Source: Balaenoptera acutorostrata (Eukaryota; Chordata; Mammalia; Artiodactyla; Balaenopteridae). Taken from it: DNA of 64,000 bases. Below, in pieces: positions 1 through 11,639 of the stretch. Position numbers and translations under genes: made by a program. The notes under the pieces were generated by a model. That model did no database searches and had not been told where the DNA came from. It worked only from the letters and a program-made list of their open reading frames with translations. Positions within the stretch are counted from its first letter, which is position 1, and every line of letters begins with the position of its first letter. The stretch lies in contig NC_080075.1 of the NCBI RefSeq assembly GCF_949987535.1, forward strand, positions 59,803,636 to 59,867,635, written 5' to 3'.

Positions 1-827
1 TTCTGCTAAAGACGAAATGCCAAGAGCCCAGAGTCAAAGGAAACACAGAATCAGAAATGGCATGTGTATTTTAGTAGTATTGGGGGCTGATGTTATTCAC
101 AGAAAAGAGTATTTGCAGGTACTTCTGTCTTTAAAGTGAGAATTTGATATATTAAAATTATAAACCAAAAACAATTTTAAATTGAACTATTACATTCAAT
201 TCCTAATTACTATTATTCTATTTATAAATCTAGTAAATGCTACCAGTCACTTTAAGAATTTATTAATTAACTTGATTAATTATAGTCCTTTAAATATTTA
301 AACTTTAATGGATTTGATCTTCTTAAGAACTAAATGCCTGTAACAAGTAAATGACTTTAAAGTACTTAAAATGCTCTGGTTAATTTAATAAATAAAATTT
401 ATAAATGTTGTAATTCTCAAGTTTTTAAAATATATTCTAATAGTGTATACAAACATAGGCGAATCCATTTATACCTTTTAACTTGAACCATAAGTCTAAA
501 AATCAATTATTCAATTACATATTTTATTTGGTTACATATTTTAATCTGTCAGTTGCTTTGATGTACCATATGTTCTAAGCAATTTAAAAATATTGATGCC
601 ATGGACTTGATTACTTTATCATCTCTATTTCTCTCTCAGTCTTCTGAGTATTAAAAAACCCTTACCCACTGAGGACAGGGTCACCATCCTGAGCAAATTG
701 GGGTTACTTCTCAGCTAGCTGAGAAGGCTAATTGTCCAGAGATTTGGATCTGGGGCTGCAGACATTCAGGGAGGTTTTCCTTATGGCCGCGTTGAGTCTT
801 GCCCAAGACACTGATCCATCAATGCCA
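1..827. other. AT-rich sequence, nothing recognised
   Basis: Very AT-rich DNA with no convincing open frame and no repeat that I can name. It may hold decayed repeats too old to see by eye. Confidence 0.5.
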
Positions 828-853
828 TTTTTTTTTTTTTTTTTTTTTTTTTT
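828..853. repeat. Poly(T) run of 26
   Basis: An uninterrupted run of 26 T is followed by non-repetitive sequence. It could be the A-tail of a minus-strand retrotransposed sequence. I see no matching target-site duplication and recognise no parent transcript in the following bases, so it is recorded only as a homopolymer. Confidence 0.8.
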
Positions 854-2089
854 GCAGCCTAAGTGCCTGGAGTCCAAGTTAAGACCTTTTTATTTCTTAT
901 GTGACATGTTTCAACCTTATTGTTTGATGTGGGTAGATGAAATTCTATAACTCCTACCCAGGTTGCTTTATCACTAGATGGACATCAGTTAACCAGTTTA
1001 AGGTTTGAGTCTATCCTTAATTCTTTTCTTCATCTCCTCTAACTGGCAGGTCTGGGGCACATAGGTATTTAAGTGGATTCTATACATCTCACATCTTTAC
1101 CTGGCTCTTCAGTTACCACACTAAGGACATGCTAATAACAGGAGGTAGTAGTCACTGTTTTTATTTTGTTTTGTTTTTTGGCAAATAATCTGGAAGTCAT
1201 GATTATCTTTGTGTATCATGAAGTGACCACTGTGTTGGACCTTGCAGTAGAACTTTCAAGTCAAAACAGCTGCCATTCCACTGAATTGGAAGCCTCAAAG
1301 AAGGTGGAGCACCTAGAACTTCAAATGCATGATCAGGGGGGCTGGAGGAACACAGCAAAGGGACACCTGCTTTGGGGGAAGGTGGGAATTTTAGCTTCCA
1401 CTGTCCCTTATGCTCCCATAAATAAGGGTGGAAAACAGAGGCTATAGAAGTTTCAGGTCTTATTTTTCAGACTCTTTTCCTATTAACCCCAGCATATACT
1501 ATTATTAATTACCATTCTCGAGTGACTGATGTGTGCCAGGTCGTGAGGTGTTATAATCTCTATGGAGTAGAAGGTCCTTCCATTGCTATCTTAGTATTTT
1601 TACCTCTAATCTACTACTCACTGCTCCCTGTTGAAGGGAAAATATCTAATCTCAATGGTCAGTGTCTGAAATATTCCTTGGGTCACACTTCCCCAGGGGG
1701 CAGAATTATAGGACTCTGAAATGCTTTCTGCTCCTCTCTGTACCTTCCCTTTCTATACTCTGCACCCACAGGCTTGTCCCCTGTGCCTGTGTGGGTAAGG
1801 CAGGCTGGGCAGGCTGTCCAGGTAGCTTGGTGAACAGACTAGGAGTCTGCTTAGACAGCCGGTCATTCTCGAGTTCAGATAACGGGGGGAGGAGGTCTTG
1901 CTTGAACTCCTCGCCTTCTTCTCCAATCCACCTTTTAGCAGAGTTGGGGTTTGGAGCACTTGTCCGACTTTGATAAAATTGGTATTTGTTCCTTATTTTG
2001 CTACTGGTTCTTGTGGGTATGTTTCTTTTGGTTGAGAATCTCAGAGTGATAGATGGAGAATGGGGAGGATTTAAAATGCTGCACCTACA
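854..2089. other. Intergenic sequence, few recognisable features
   Basis: No exon-like open frame with convincing splice sites was found. A short stretch around 1495-1550 resembles the tail of an antisense MIR, but it is too short to call. The frames here of up to 130 codons overlap one another on both strands and match no family I recognise. Confidence 0.4.
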
Positions 2090-2210
2090 GGTCCTCATAT
2101 TCAGAAAGATTAAGTAACATGATTAGGTCACATAAGCTAATCACTGATCAAACTAGGGTTTGAAATAGACCTGTCTCCAAAACCAGGATGGTTCCACGCT
2201 GCCTCACTGC
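2090..2210 (-). repeat. MIR SINE fragment (antisense)
   Basis: The order of phrases follows the antisense MIR core: GATTAAGTAACATGATTAGG, then CTAGGGTTTGAA, then CCACGCTGCCTC. In intact MIRs these correspond to the complement of the tRNA-like B-box region and the CORE. Diverged and truncated. Confidence 0.55.
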
Positions 2211-2314
2211 TCCTGAACCAGTACAGCTTTTGAGCAACGGGGGAGTGATCATGATACCACCTGTGGCTGCTACTTCTTAGGGGGTGTGGGTCACACTGTA
2301 GACATCTACTCACT

Positions 2315-2640
2315 CACTGGTTCACAATCTTTTGATCTCTTTACACTCTTAAAATAATTGAGGATTCCAAAAAGCTTTTGTTTGTGTGGGTTATATCTTT
2401 TGACATTTACTCTATAAGAAATTAACACTGTGAAGCTTTTATAACCCAGGAGCACGTATTCCATAGTGATGAGGTCATCACGTGGTGTAGCCTCTGGAAA
2501 TCTCCACCGTACACTCATGAAATGACTAAGAATGAAAAACATGCCTTAATATTATTATGAAAATACTTTTGACCTGTGGTCCCTTGAAAGCACCCTGGGA
2601 ATCTTCAAGGCCCCCTGCCACACTTTGAGAACCACTGTAG
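2315..2640. mobile_element. hAT-type DNA transposon remnant(s), Charlie/MER-like
   Basis: The segment opens with a TGGTTCACAATCTTTT-like terminus and closes with CACACTTTGAGAACCACTG, a typical terminal inverted repeat of mammalian non-autonomous hAT elements. The internal phrases AAAAAGCTTTTGTTTGTGTGG and TTATTATGAAAATACTTTTGACC also fit this class. The two halves may be different elements, since the centre does not read through cleanly. No coding capacity. Confidence 0.5.
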
Positions 2641-3472
2641 TAACTTATTGGAGAGCAGGTGGTCAGGGGTGGAGATTCAAGACTCTCAGCTGAGTGCCAG
2701 AGGCTGCAGGAAAGACTCTTCCAGTAGGCGCCCTCATGTATCTGCTGGCATGCACTGTACCCAGTCTGACAGCACTTGGTGTTCCTCTCCTCGACTGATC
2801 TTGGTGGCCTGATTTCCACCCTACCAACCTCTGTACCTGCCATAGCATCTCACCTTGGGGTTGTAGTGTGTGTATAGACATGCACGTGGGCATCTACTAT
2901 GCATACTGCCAGTGAATTCTTGGCACTGGGTGACATGTGAGCAGGTGAGAGTATGGCTACGGCAAGCTGTTCAGCTTGCACATTCGTACACTAATTTACA
3001 CACGTACACACACACACTTTTTTTTTACTTTCAACTTGAGGAGAGGGTGCCATTTTTCTAATTTGCTTAAGGATGCTATATGTGTTAGAGGCAGCTCTGA
3101 AGTAGTGTGATTGGACACCCTCTTTTGGAAGACTACTGTGACATCAGCATGTATCCGATGGTTTGAAATGGGGAGAGGTAAGCATCGAGCAGGTCGGTTA
3201 AAAGGAATCCAGCTCAGAAAAATTAAATTAGGATGATTTACATTTGTAAAGTGACCTATATTGCTAAACCATTCCTGCAGGCTAGTCAAATTCCTGAACT
3301 AATATGGAACATAAAGTTGGGAATTCCCTGACAATTCTATGTTTCTTTCTCAACCTTAAATTTACATTATCTTTAGCTTCCCCATTTGACTGCATTATAA
3401 TTTATTACCCCCAATTTCCCCCATGGTTAACCTATTTGCTATTAGTCCCAGGGGACTTTTGGTGCTTTAGAT
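2641..3472. other. Intergenic sequence with a short (CA)n
   Basis: A short CA-rich tract lies near 2998-3016 and is followed by a T run. A minus-strand frame of about 105 codons (2526-2843) has no recognisable domain and runs into the hAT remnant, so it is not called a gene. Confidence 0.45.
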
Positions 3473-3803
3473 CTACTCTTGAATCTTTTTTTTAAAAATT
3501 AATTAATTAATTAATTAATTAATTTATGGCTGTGTTGGGTCTTCGTCTCTGTGCGAGGGCTTTCTCTAGTTGTGGCAAGCGGGGGCCACTCTTCATCGCA
3601 GTGCGCAGGCCTCTCACCATCGCGGCCTCTCTTGTTGCGGAGCACAGGCTCCAGACGCGCAGGCTCAGTAGTTGTGGCTCACGGGCCTAGTTGCTCCGCG
3701 GCATGTGGGATCTTCCCAGACCAGGGCTCGAACCCGTGTCCCCTGCATTGGCAGGCAGATTCTCAACCACTGCGCCACCAGGGAAGCCCTACTCTTGAAT
3801 CTT
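3473..3803 (-). mobile_element. CHR-type tRNA SINE with 15-bp TSD
   Basis: Minus-strand insertion. The body occupies 3488-3788 and is flanked by a perfect 15-bp duplication, CTACTCTTGAATCTT, at 3473-3487 and 3789-3803. The tRNA-like head is at the right: the complement of GGCGCAGTGGTTGAGAATC and of the B box (GGTTCGAGCCC). The body includes the GCGGAGCAACTAGGCCCGTG region and ends at the left in a (TTAA)n/T-rich tail. The intact duplication suggests a fairly recent insertion. Pol III-derived, mobilised by L1. Confidence 0.9.
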
Positions 3804-4477
3804 AAAGACATTTTGCTTGTTTCAGTTTCCTACTTAGAGGGAAACGTGGTCACAGCGGTGCTACCACTTCCCTCCAGTGACCTTCATGGGCTCAGTGACT
3901 GATCTGAAGATGAATGAAAATTGAGAGCAGCTCCGTATTCCTCACAGATAAGAGGCTTGTTAGCATCACAAGACTGGCTTCGTAAAGGACCTCACTGTCC
4001 TTCCTGTGTCCAGTCACCGTACCTCACAACTAGGTTTAAGGCACCCCTCGGGAATAAGCAAAAGGAGAAAAGCTGTGAAATCCAGGTGGTATGCCATTTA
4101 AATCAATTAAATGGTATTTAAAAATTGCTGCTCTCTCTCTAGGCTTGTAAAAACGGAAGCCTGTTAAGGAGAAAAGTTTACTTTTATTGCATGAAGAAAA
4201 AAATGTACTTTGTATTTGCAAACAATATAATTTTTTAGTATTGTTGAATATTTTTTTCTGCTGCTGGTTGCAAATCAGATGTGTTAGAGAAGGACTATGT
4301 TCCCCAGTGAACTACTGCAGACTTTATGAAGGTAGGGACCAGAATTTTTTCCCTGTATTTCTTCTTTACATTCATGTACCATATTATGAAATATACCAAT
4401 CAGTATGTATTAAATGAAAATAAAAGAATTAAAACTATTATGTCCTTTCCCTGTTATCGCATTAATAGAGTGATATT
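3804..4477. other. Intergenic sequence, nothing recognised
   Basis: AT-rich DNA without an identifiable repeat or a supported exon. Confidence 0.4.
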
Positions 4478-4576
4478 ATAATGTAGATATGTATGTGTGT
4501 GTGTATATATGTGTGTATATATATATATATATATACACATATATACACACACACACATATATATATACACATATAT

Positions 4577-4607
<31 letters not shown>

Positions 4608-4628
4608 CACACATATATATACACACAT
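4478..4628. repeat. Compound (TG)n/(TA)n/(CA)n microsatellite
   Basis: About 150 bp of alternating TG, TA and CA dinucleotides with several switches of phase. The open frames on both strands here, rich in Tyr, Ile, Cys and Val, are artefacts of the dinucleotide repeat. Confidence 0.95.
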
Positions 4629-4865
4629 AGGAGTATTTAGGAGTGCATGGGAGAGCTCTTATATTTGGACTTGTGACAAAAGACCCCAGACTTTCCATGT
4701 GGCCTGAACTTACGAATGGCTTGAGAGCCTGTGTGATTACCTCAACTTCTGAGTTCCTCAGTGCAGAGCAGACCCACCTGGGGCTCTCCATCTATAGGAG
4801 CCTTCAACCATGCCTGAAAGGCAGCCTTGGTTTATAAACTCTGTAGACACATGACTTAACTCCAG

Positions 4866-5188
4866 TGTTATGGTCTGAACTGTGTCCCCCTCCCATCCCC
4901 CAATTCATATGTTGAAGCCCTAACCCACAAATGTGATTGTATTTGGAAATGGGGTCTTTAAAGAGATAATTAAGGTTAAATGAGGTCAGAAGGGTGGGGC
5001 CCTAATCCAATACGACAGGTGTCCTTATAAGTAGAGGAAGAGACATGAGGGATGGGAGCTCACAGAGAAACCCAGTCTGCCGATATCTTGATCTTGGACT
5101 TCCAGCCTTCAGAACTGTGAGAAATAAATTTCTCACAAGCCACCCAGTCTGTCCTATTTTATTGTGGAAGCCTGAGCTGGCTAATATA
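4866..5188 (+). mobile_element. MLT1-type MaLR solo LTR
   Basis: Starts TGTTATGGTCTGAACTGTGT and ends near GAGCTGGCTAATATA, the terminal signature of MLT1-class mammalian LTRs. Internal landmarks in order: AATTCATATGTTGAAGCCCT, GGGGCCCTAATCCAATACGA, GTGTCCTTATAAG, CTTGGACTTCCAGCCTTCAG and GTGAGAAATAAATTTCT, which contains AATAAA. About 323 bp. A solo LTR with no internal retroviral sequence beside it. Confidence 0.8.
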
Positions 5189-5614
5189 CCCAGCAAGGAG
5201 AACGGTTGTTTGACAGACTTGGAGACAGTGTGCCATGGTTTATACACAGCTAAAGCACTGATTCATTTGTTTGCAGACCTCTTTGCCTCTATCACTGAGA
5301 TTTTATTGCATTTATAGTGAAGAGGAAGGAGAAATGGGCTATGTTAGTCACTCAGTTGGCCTCTCATTCTAGCCCACAGTTTGTTTTACAGCCTTGCTCT
5401 TGTCCTCTTCTAGTCCTTTTGGTTGCAGAACGCAGGTTGTCTAGCTTTGTTACCAAGTCCAGAGTACTGTTTGTTAGCATAAGTGGCGACATAAGGAGGC
5501 AGGAATTCAGGGAGTTGAGGCAGAAAGGTGGGAGGGAGGAAGCCACAGTGAAGTCAAGGCAGGCGGTTCTGCTGGTCCATCAGGGAAGCAGTGCAGGCTA
5601 TGGTGGTTTCACAT
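5189..5614. other. Intergenic sequence, nothing recognised
   Basis: A plus-strand frame of 99 codons (5317-5616) has no recognised domain and no splice support. Confidence 0.4.
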
Positions 5615-5815
5615 AGACTGTGGAGTAAGACCACCCAGGTGTGAATCCTAGCTCTGCTACTTTTCAAGGGGCGATCTTGGGCAAGTTACTTAACCTGTCT
5701 TTACCTCAGTTTCCTCATCTTTAAAAAAGATATAAGTAGGATTTTTGTAAGGTTTAAATGAATTAATATTGTGTAAAGTACTTAAAAAAGTGCCTGCTAA
5801 ATGGGAACTTGCTCC
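5615..5815 (+). repeat. MIR SINE (sense)
   Basis: Well-ordered MIR landmarks: GTGAATCCTAGCTCTGCTAC (B-box side), TTGGGCAAGTTACTTAACCT, CTCAGTTTCCTCATCT (core) and the tail around GTGTAAAGTACTTA...GTGCCTGC. Ancient tRNA-derived SINE mobilised by L2. Confidence 0.8.
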
Positions 5816-7372
5816 TTAAGCGTTAGTGACAATGGCAATGACGATGATGATGATAGTGATAATGAGGATGGATGTTGTCTTTTCACATGTACTTGGGCAT
5901 ACTGGTGTTGTCATGCCCCTTTCCCAAGGTTTCTCTTGGTTCCATCTCAGGCAGCTTGAGCAACTTGGGTCCATCCTTCCAACCCTGACTCAGAGGAGGG
6001 AAGCTTCCTGCCCCACATAATCTGAATGTGTGGAGTCTCCATCACCATGACACAAAACTGTTCCCACTCAGGATCTTTCTCAGAATTCGTTAGACCATCC
6101 TCCTCCGTGACTTGGATATCTACCTTGTGCCGGGAATCTAAGTTGCTTCCCTCAGATTGGATCTCTTGGATATTGGTGCCAGCCTGAATTTCTGCTGCTC
6201 TGCAGATTAAGGATTTGGACTCAAGCCCCTTCCTTCAGCCATCCCTTCTTTTCTGATTGGTTTTTCAATCAATGGGTTTTCATCCCACTTGGGCCTGTTT
6301 GCTTCCTTTTTCCCTCAAGGAACTCTCATGGGGCTCCAGGCTCCATGGCTGGGCTCTACCACTTATGACACACTGACTTCAGTCACACAATTCTCTTTCC
6401 TTTCCTTGGAATGTCATTTCTTGTCATCTCTGCAAGTCTATTTCCTGTATATCAGCCAAGCCCTCTCTCACATGGCACTTTCCCATGAAACCTCTCCATA
6501 TTCTAATTTTTCCCTGAGTGGATGTCTCACGTAACATTTTGATATGAATTTAAACTCCTAGAATAGGTGATGGATGTTTCTAAAAAGCACAGATGATTCT
6601 ATGTCAAATGCAGTAGAAAATAAACGTGCATGCATATAAGATGTTATAACGGAAGTTTAAACTGAGGCTGTAAGATGCAGAAGATATCAGATACCAGAAG
6701 TTATCGGGCAGTAACTTCAAATTTGTGCCTGGGAACTGGTTAGATTGACTCATTCGCACTGAACATATATAAAAGGATTGGGTTGTTGGAGATGAAGGAG
6801 GACTGTGCAGAGGGTTTCTTTTCAGAGAGTCTTGTTTCATCCTCCTCCCTGCCCCCAAAAGCCACTAAGCAATTCCTAGGCAGTGTTTAGAATGGCCACA
6901 TTCACTTTCTTCTCACAATACCTGGCCACAATTGGTTACAACTCCTAGATTAAGCAATTTGGCCCTTATAAAAGTTAAATGAATTATTTACCTACTATGG
7001 TTTGTTTCTAGTAAGTAAGTATTTTTCTCATATTGAAAAATTTTGTAGATAATTTATGACTCTAAGTCAGCTACAAGGTGAGTCAACTATATACACTGGA
7101 ATATGATTACCTTGTGATTAGCAGCTTGATTTCAGGATGATCCAACCTGCATATTTGGCAAGCCATCCAATATCCGCTAATAGAGTGTCAAGCACACTCA
7201 TGTGGTTGTTAAATGTCTTCGTATGTGATGAGCATAGGAATCTTCACAGTAAGCCCCAGTTTCCATATCAAATTCTGTGTGCCCTCTGCTATCAGGCACA
7301 CTATTGACGTGTAGACTATTCATTCAAATGGAAGAAAGAACAGCGTTTTCTTGCTTACTAGTGCTTTCTGGG
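5816..7372. other. Intergenic sequence, weak L2-like patch
   Basis: Pyrimidine-rich text around 6395-6520 is faintly L2-like. A short ATG/GATG-rich patch at 5828-5870 produces a Met-rich artefactual frame. Otherwise nothing recognised. Confidence 0.35.
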
Positions 7373-7835
7373 TGTTATGGGCTGAATTGTTTTCCTCCCA
7401 GATTCATATGTTGACTTGCTGACCCCCAGTACCTCAGAATGTGACCTTATTTGGAAATAGAGTTATTGCTGGTATAATTGGTTGAGATGAAGTCATACTG
7501 GAGTAGGGTAAGCCCCTAATTCAATATGACTGTTATCCTTATAAAAAAAGGAAATTTGGACACAGAGACATGCATGCAGGGAGAATGTCATGTGAAGATG
7601 AAGGCAAAGATTGGGGTGATCCTTCTACAAGCCAAGGACTGCCAAAGATTGCCAGCAAACCACTGGAAGCTAGCAGAGGGGCATGGGACAGATTCTCCCT
7701 CACAACCCTCAAAAGGAACCAACCCTGCCAACACCTTGATTTTAGCAACAGAACTGTGAGACAGAAATTCCTTCTGTTTAAGGCTTGCAGTTTGTGCTAC
7801 TTTGTTACTTACTGCAGCCCTAGGAAACTAAGGAG
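7373..7835 (+). mobile_element. MLT1-type MaLR solo LTR
   Basis: Begins TGTTATGGGCTGAATTGTTT and ends near GGAAACTAAG. Landmarks: CAGAATGTGACCTTATTTGG, ACTGGAGTAGGGTAAGCCCC, TATCCTTATAAAAA, GACACAGAGACATGCATGCA, ACACCTTGATTTTAG and GAACTGTGAGACAG. About 463 bp, same class as the LTR at 4866 but a different subfamily. No internal region is present. Confidence 0.7.
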
Positions 7836-8319
7836 CAAAATCAACAATGAAGGAGTATTTCCTAGGTCCATGGACTCCTTTCACTACTTCCCATGCTTTA
7901 TGTGCTATAATAATTCTCACTCTTCTATTGCCTTTATCACAGTAGCTCATCTTTCCTTTCTCTTTAGAGAAATTGCATAAAGCCTCCAGTATCCAGAGTG
8001 GGTGGCTAATGGATAGATTAATTTGGTATGAAGTGCAAAGATTTACTAAACGGCCATGGGATATGTTTAGAATGTCCAACTCTAGCAAATTTGAGAATTT
8101 TTAGGTTGCATGCATACTTTTTCTGTAATCCTAGATGTAAAGGCAAACATGTAAAAAATGGTGGACATTTTAGCATACTTAATAAAAAGATGAAAGACAG
8201 CAAAACTACAATTAATGAAAACTAATGTTGGAATGGAGGACCTTATATGCATAGACGAATGTGTTTTAGTCTATGAATAATGAGAGCTACAAATAACTTC
8301 AGAAGGGAGTGACATAGTC
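7836..8319. other. Intergenic sequence, nothing recognised
   Basis: No repeat or exon supported. The overlapping short frames on both strands show no family resemblance. Confidence 0.35.
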
Positions 8320-8594
8320 AGTTATTTAAAACTTAAAAAAAGTTCTTATTAGAGTATAGTTGATTTACAATGTTGTGTTTCAGGTATACAGCAAAGTGAA
8401 TCAATTATACATATACATATATCCACTCTTTTTTAGATTCTTTTCCCATATAGGCCATTACAGAGTATTGAGTAGTTTCCTGTGCTGTAAGGTCTTTATT
8501 AGTTATCTCTTTTATATATAGTAGTATGTATATGTCAATCCCAATCTTCCAATTTATCCCTCTTCCCCTTACCCCTGGTAGTTATTTAAAACTT
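8320..8594 (-). mobile_element. 5'-truncated L1 3' end with perfect 15-bp TSD
   Basis: Minus-strand L1 3'-UTR fragment. On the plus strand it reads AGTATAGTTGATTTACAATG...CAGGTATACAGCAAAGTG...TTCCTGTGCTGTA. It is bounded by identical copies of AGTTATTTAAAACTT at 8320-8334 and 8580-8594. The insertion itself is only about 245 bp. It landed inside an older antisense L1 that resumes on the right. Confidence 0.85.
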
Positions 8595-9805
8595 TATCTT
8601 GAAATAAGTATATAGATTTACAGGAAGATGCAAAGAAATGTCCAGGAGGTCCTGTGTGCCCTTTATCCAACCTCTCTTAATGTGAACATCTGGCATAACC
8701 ATAATATAAAATGAAAACCAGGAGATTAACATTAGCATAATCTGCTTGTTCAATTTCACCAGTTAATATATGCACTCATTCATCTCATTTGTGTGTGTAT
8801 GTGTGTGTGGTGCTATGCAATTTTATTACGCGTGTAGCATAGTGTAACCACCATTACAATTAAGATTCTTCCCTGTACCACGACTGCAAGACTCCTATGT
8901 TTGCTTTCTGTAGCCTCACCTGTCTCCTCCCCCACCCAATTCTAACCCCTGGTACCCACGAATCTGTTCTTCATCTCTATAATTAGGCCATTTCATGAAT
9001 TTCACATAAATTGAATCATACAAAATATATCCTTTAGACATAAATTTTTTTTTATTCAACATAATTTTGTTGAGCTTCATTCAAGATGTTTCTTGTATCA
9101 ATAGTTCATTACTTTTTATTGCTGAGTAATATTCCGTGGGCTGTCTGTACTACAGTTTGTTCAACCATTCATTTATTGTAGGGTATGTGGGTAGTTTTTG
9201 GTTATTGCAAGTGAAGCTACTATGACATTTGTGTCTAAATTTCTGTGAAAACAAGATTTCCTTTCTCTGCTATATGCCCAAGAGTGCAGTTGCTGGCTCT
9301 GTTGGTGTAAGTCTATTGTTAGTTTTAAAAGGAAATGTCAAACTATTTTCAAAGTGGCTCTGCCATCTTACATTTTCACTAGTGATCTAACTTCTCCACA
9401 TCCTCCTCTAGATTTGTTGTTATCACAATTTTTTATTTTAGTCATTCTGATAGGTGTAATTATATCTTACTGTAGTCTTAATCTGCATTTTTCTAATGGC
9501 TTATGATGTACACCTTTTCATGTGCTTATTTGCCATCCGTATCTACTCTTCTGTGCAGTGTCTGTGCATGTCTTTTGACCATTTTTGAGTTGAATTGTTT
9601 TTCTAATGTTAAGTTTTGAGAGTTCCTTATATATTCTAGATATGAGTCCTTGTTTGGATATGTGATTGTGAATACTTTCTTCTGGTCTATAGTTTGTCTT
9701 TTCATCCTCTTAACAGGATCTTTTTCAGAGCAAAAGCTTTAAATTTTGCTAAAGCCCAGTTTATCAACTTTTCTTTTTATGTATTGTGATTGTGGTATCA
9801 AGGAT
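8595..9805 (-). mobile_element. Ancient antisense L1M: ORF2 C-terminus plus 3' UTR
   Basis: Reading leftward, the element runs from degenerate ORF2 C-terminal coding sequence (complement of GCAAAAGCTTTAAATTTTGC near 9730 and TTGCTGAGTAATATTCCGTG near 9118) into an L1ME-like 3' UTR. Plus-strand landmarks are TTACAGGAAGATGCAAAGAA and GGTACCCACGAATCTGTTCT. No open frame remains. Confidence 0.65.
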
Positions 9806-10330
9806 GTGATGAGGTTTGTATTTTTGAACATGAAGGATGAAAAGCAGAGCATTAAATACGGTGAAAGGTAGATAGTTGCGAGGCTGTTTCAACAGTCCAA
9901 ATGCAAAGGCAATGTCAGCATAGCTGGAGAGAAGAGAATAAATAGTTTTATTAGGTAGTAGGCATAATAGGACTTCAAGGTCAATCATACCTAAAGGGTG
10001 GGGTTATTAGGAGACATTTGGGGTTTGGGTTTACATAACTGAGTGGATAACTTTGCCATTACCTGGGCTGATTACACGAAGGAAGAGCAGCTTTGGGAGA
10101 TGGGGCCGGGGTGACCACGATTATCAGACACAATGAATTTAAGGTGCTTGTGGGACATCCAGGGTGAAATATTTAGTGGGTGGTTAGATAGTTGGCTCTA
10201 GACCTTGGGTGAATGTTGGAAACTAAAGACACGGGCTTGGGAGTCGTGACACTCAGGTGTGCTTGAGGCCATGGGAATAAGCGAAGCCACCTGGGGAGAG
10301 ACTAACCATGTGGTTTCGGTTCTGCGCATT
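9806..10330. repeat. Segment of an unnamed old mammalian repeat (family X)
   Basis: The phrases TTTAAGGTGCTTGTGGGACA, TCCAGGGTGAAATATTTAG and GAGGCCATGGGAATAAG correspond in order to part of a long purine-rich repeat that recurs near 14.8-16.5, 43.4-44.3 and 57.6-60.1 kb. I recognise the family from other mammalian genomes but cannot give it a secure name. The left part (9806-10020) is not clearly included. Confidence 0.4.
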
Positions 10331-10571
10331 AAATCAGAAGACAGTAGTGGGCTTCAGTGAACGACGTAAAAAAGCTGAAAACTGGCTGAGAAATTCCAGG
10401 TCCTCTTCTATTATCAAGAAGTTCTGGAAATCTGGAAAAGCAAAAATCTTTCAGTGTCTTCCTTTGGAAAGAGGATTCAGAGAATGATTCTAATTTATTT
10501 GAGTTGTTGAACCTTAAACATATGAAGGACGAGTCACTAGGTAGGCCCCTGACTTTTATCTCCAAAACTCT

Positions 10572-10961
10572 CCAACCCATCTTTCTTCTTTTTTTTTTTA
10601 ATGTTAATTTTTCTTTATAGATTTGTGGGGGAGGGTTTTTTTTGTTTGTTTTTTTAAAAATTAATTAATTAATTAATTAATTTTTGGCTGTGTTGGGTCT
10701 TCGTTTCTGTGCAAGGGCTTTCTCTAGTTGCGGCAAACGGGGGCCACTCTTCATCGCGGTGCGTGGACCTCTCACTATCGCGGCCTCTCTTGTTGTGGAG
10801 CACAGGCTCCAGATGCGCAGGCTCAGTAGTTGTGGCTCACGGGCCCAGTTGCTCCGCGGCATGTGGGATCTTCCCAGACCAGGGCTTGAACCCGTGTCCC
10901 CTGCATTGGCAGGCGGATTCTTAACCACTGCGCCACGAGGGAAGCCCCAACCCATCTTTCT
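10572..10961 (-). mobile_element. CHR-type SINE with a second, distal A-tail
   Basis: Minus-strand CHR body at about 10655-10946 with a (TTAA)n tail. The perfect 15-bp duplication CCAACCCATCTTTCT lies at 10572-10586 and 10947-10961. The left copy is about 70 bp beyond the normal tail. The extra stretch (10587-10655) contains non-SINE sequence, then another T run next to the duplication, as expected if the SINE transcript read through into flanking DNA before insertion. Confidence 0.85.
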
Positions 10962-11639
10962 ATTCCAAACTTATCCCCAAGAAATGGGGGTTAGCATCCT
11001 ATCTAACTTGGAATAAGAGACGCAATGCCACATGAGGTAAATCAAATACAAATGAAAAAGACAACTTAAAAAAAGTAATATTTGGTGGAAATGGGTATTT
11101 GAAGATCAGCTTTTGATCAGCATGTGCCATCTAAGCTTTTAATTTTTAAAATGCTCAAGCACAGTAATTTATTTTCATGCTGTGAGTGAATGAAAGGGGA
11201 AGATTATAATTCTTTTAAAAAGAAAGACTGCTGCCTGCGGTCTTGGAAAATAATAGCACTGTGTTCTGAAGCTGGAAACCCACCCTTCCCTTAGCTCCAC
11301 AAGCTGTGCTTCAAGGAAAAGAAAATATACAGGGAAGAATGCATCTCGCTATATTTCAAAAGGATTTGAGGAGGTTTCTTCCCCTACCCTGGATCCCTCA
11401 CAAAATGTTCCCACGTCCTCCTGGTTCCCCTACACCAACACCAGAGCATGCATGGATTCCTACCTGCCTTTCTTTTGTATCAGGCTGAAAAGAGTTTGGG
11501 TCAGAAAACCAAAATTCCTTTTGAGTATGACACTTTGAAAAGCGAAAAGGGGATGATAAAGTGTGAGCAATCAACCTGCAGGATAGGCTGTGTGGGTCTC
11601 CAGGTGGACGGTTAGGGGAAGTGGAGATGCATGCAATGT
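10962..11639. other. Intergenic sequence, nothing recognised
   Basis: No repeat identified. A short frame at 11306-11488 has no recognisable domain. Confidence 0.35.

Noticed and set aside
732..950. 72-codon frame crossing a poly(T) run
   Set aside because: The start is TTG, the run of Phe comes from the homopolymer, and no splice sites or homology were seen.
1706..2098. 130-codon minus-strand frame
   Set aside because: Overlaps a 103-codon plus-strand frame, has no recognised domain, and lies next to a MIR fragment.
2526..2843. 105-codon minus-strand frame as a host exon
   Set aside because: Half of it is hAT transposon sequence, and no splice acceptor/donor pair was found.
3551..3805. 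Frames of 60-110 codons inside CHR SINEs (also at 10684, 24096, 32341 and 61842)
   Set aside because: All encode variants of the same peptide because they come from copies of one non-coding SINE.
4462..4791. Tyr/Ile/Cys/Val-rich frames at the TG/TA tract
   Set aside because: Low-complexity artefact of the dinucleotide microsatellite.
4866..7835. The two LTRs at 4866 and 7373 as the ends of one provirus
   Set aside because: They differ in length and internal landmarks, and the DNA between them has no retroviral gag, pol or env similarity; they are independent solo LTRs.
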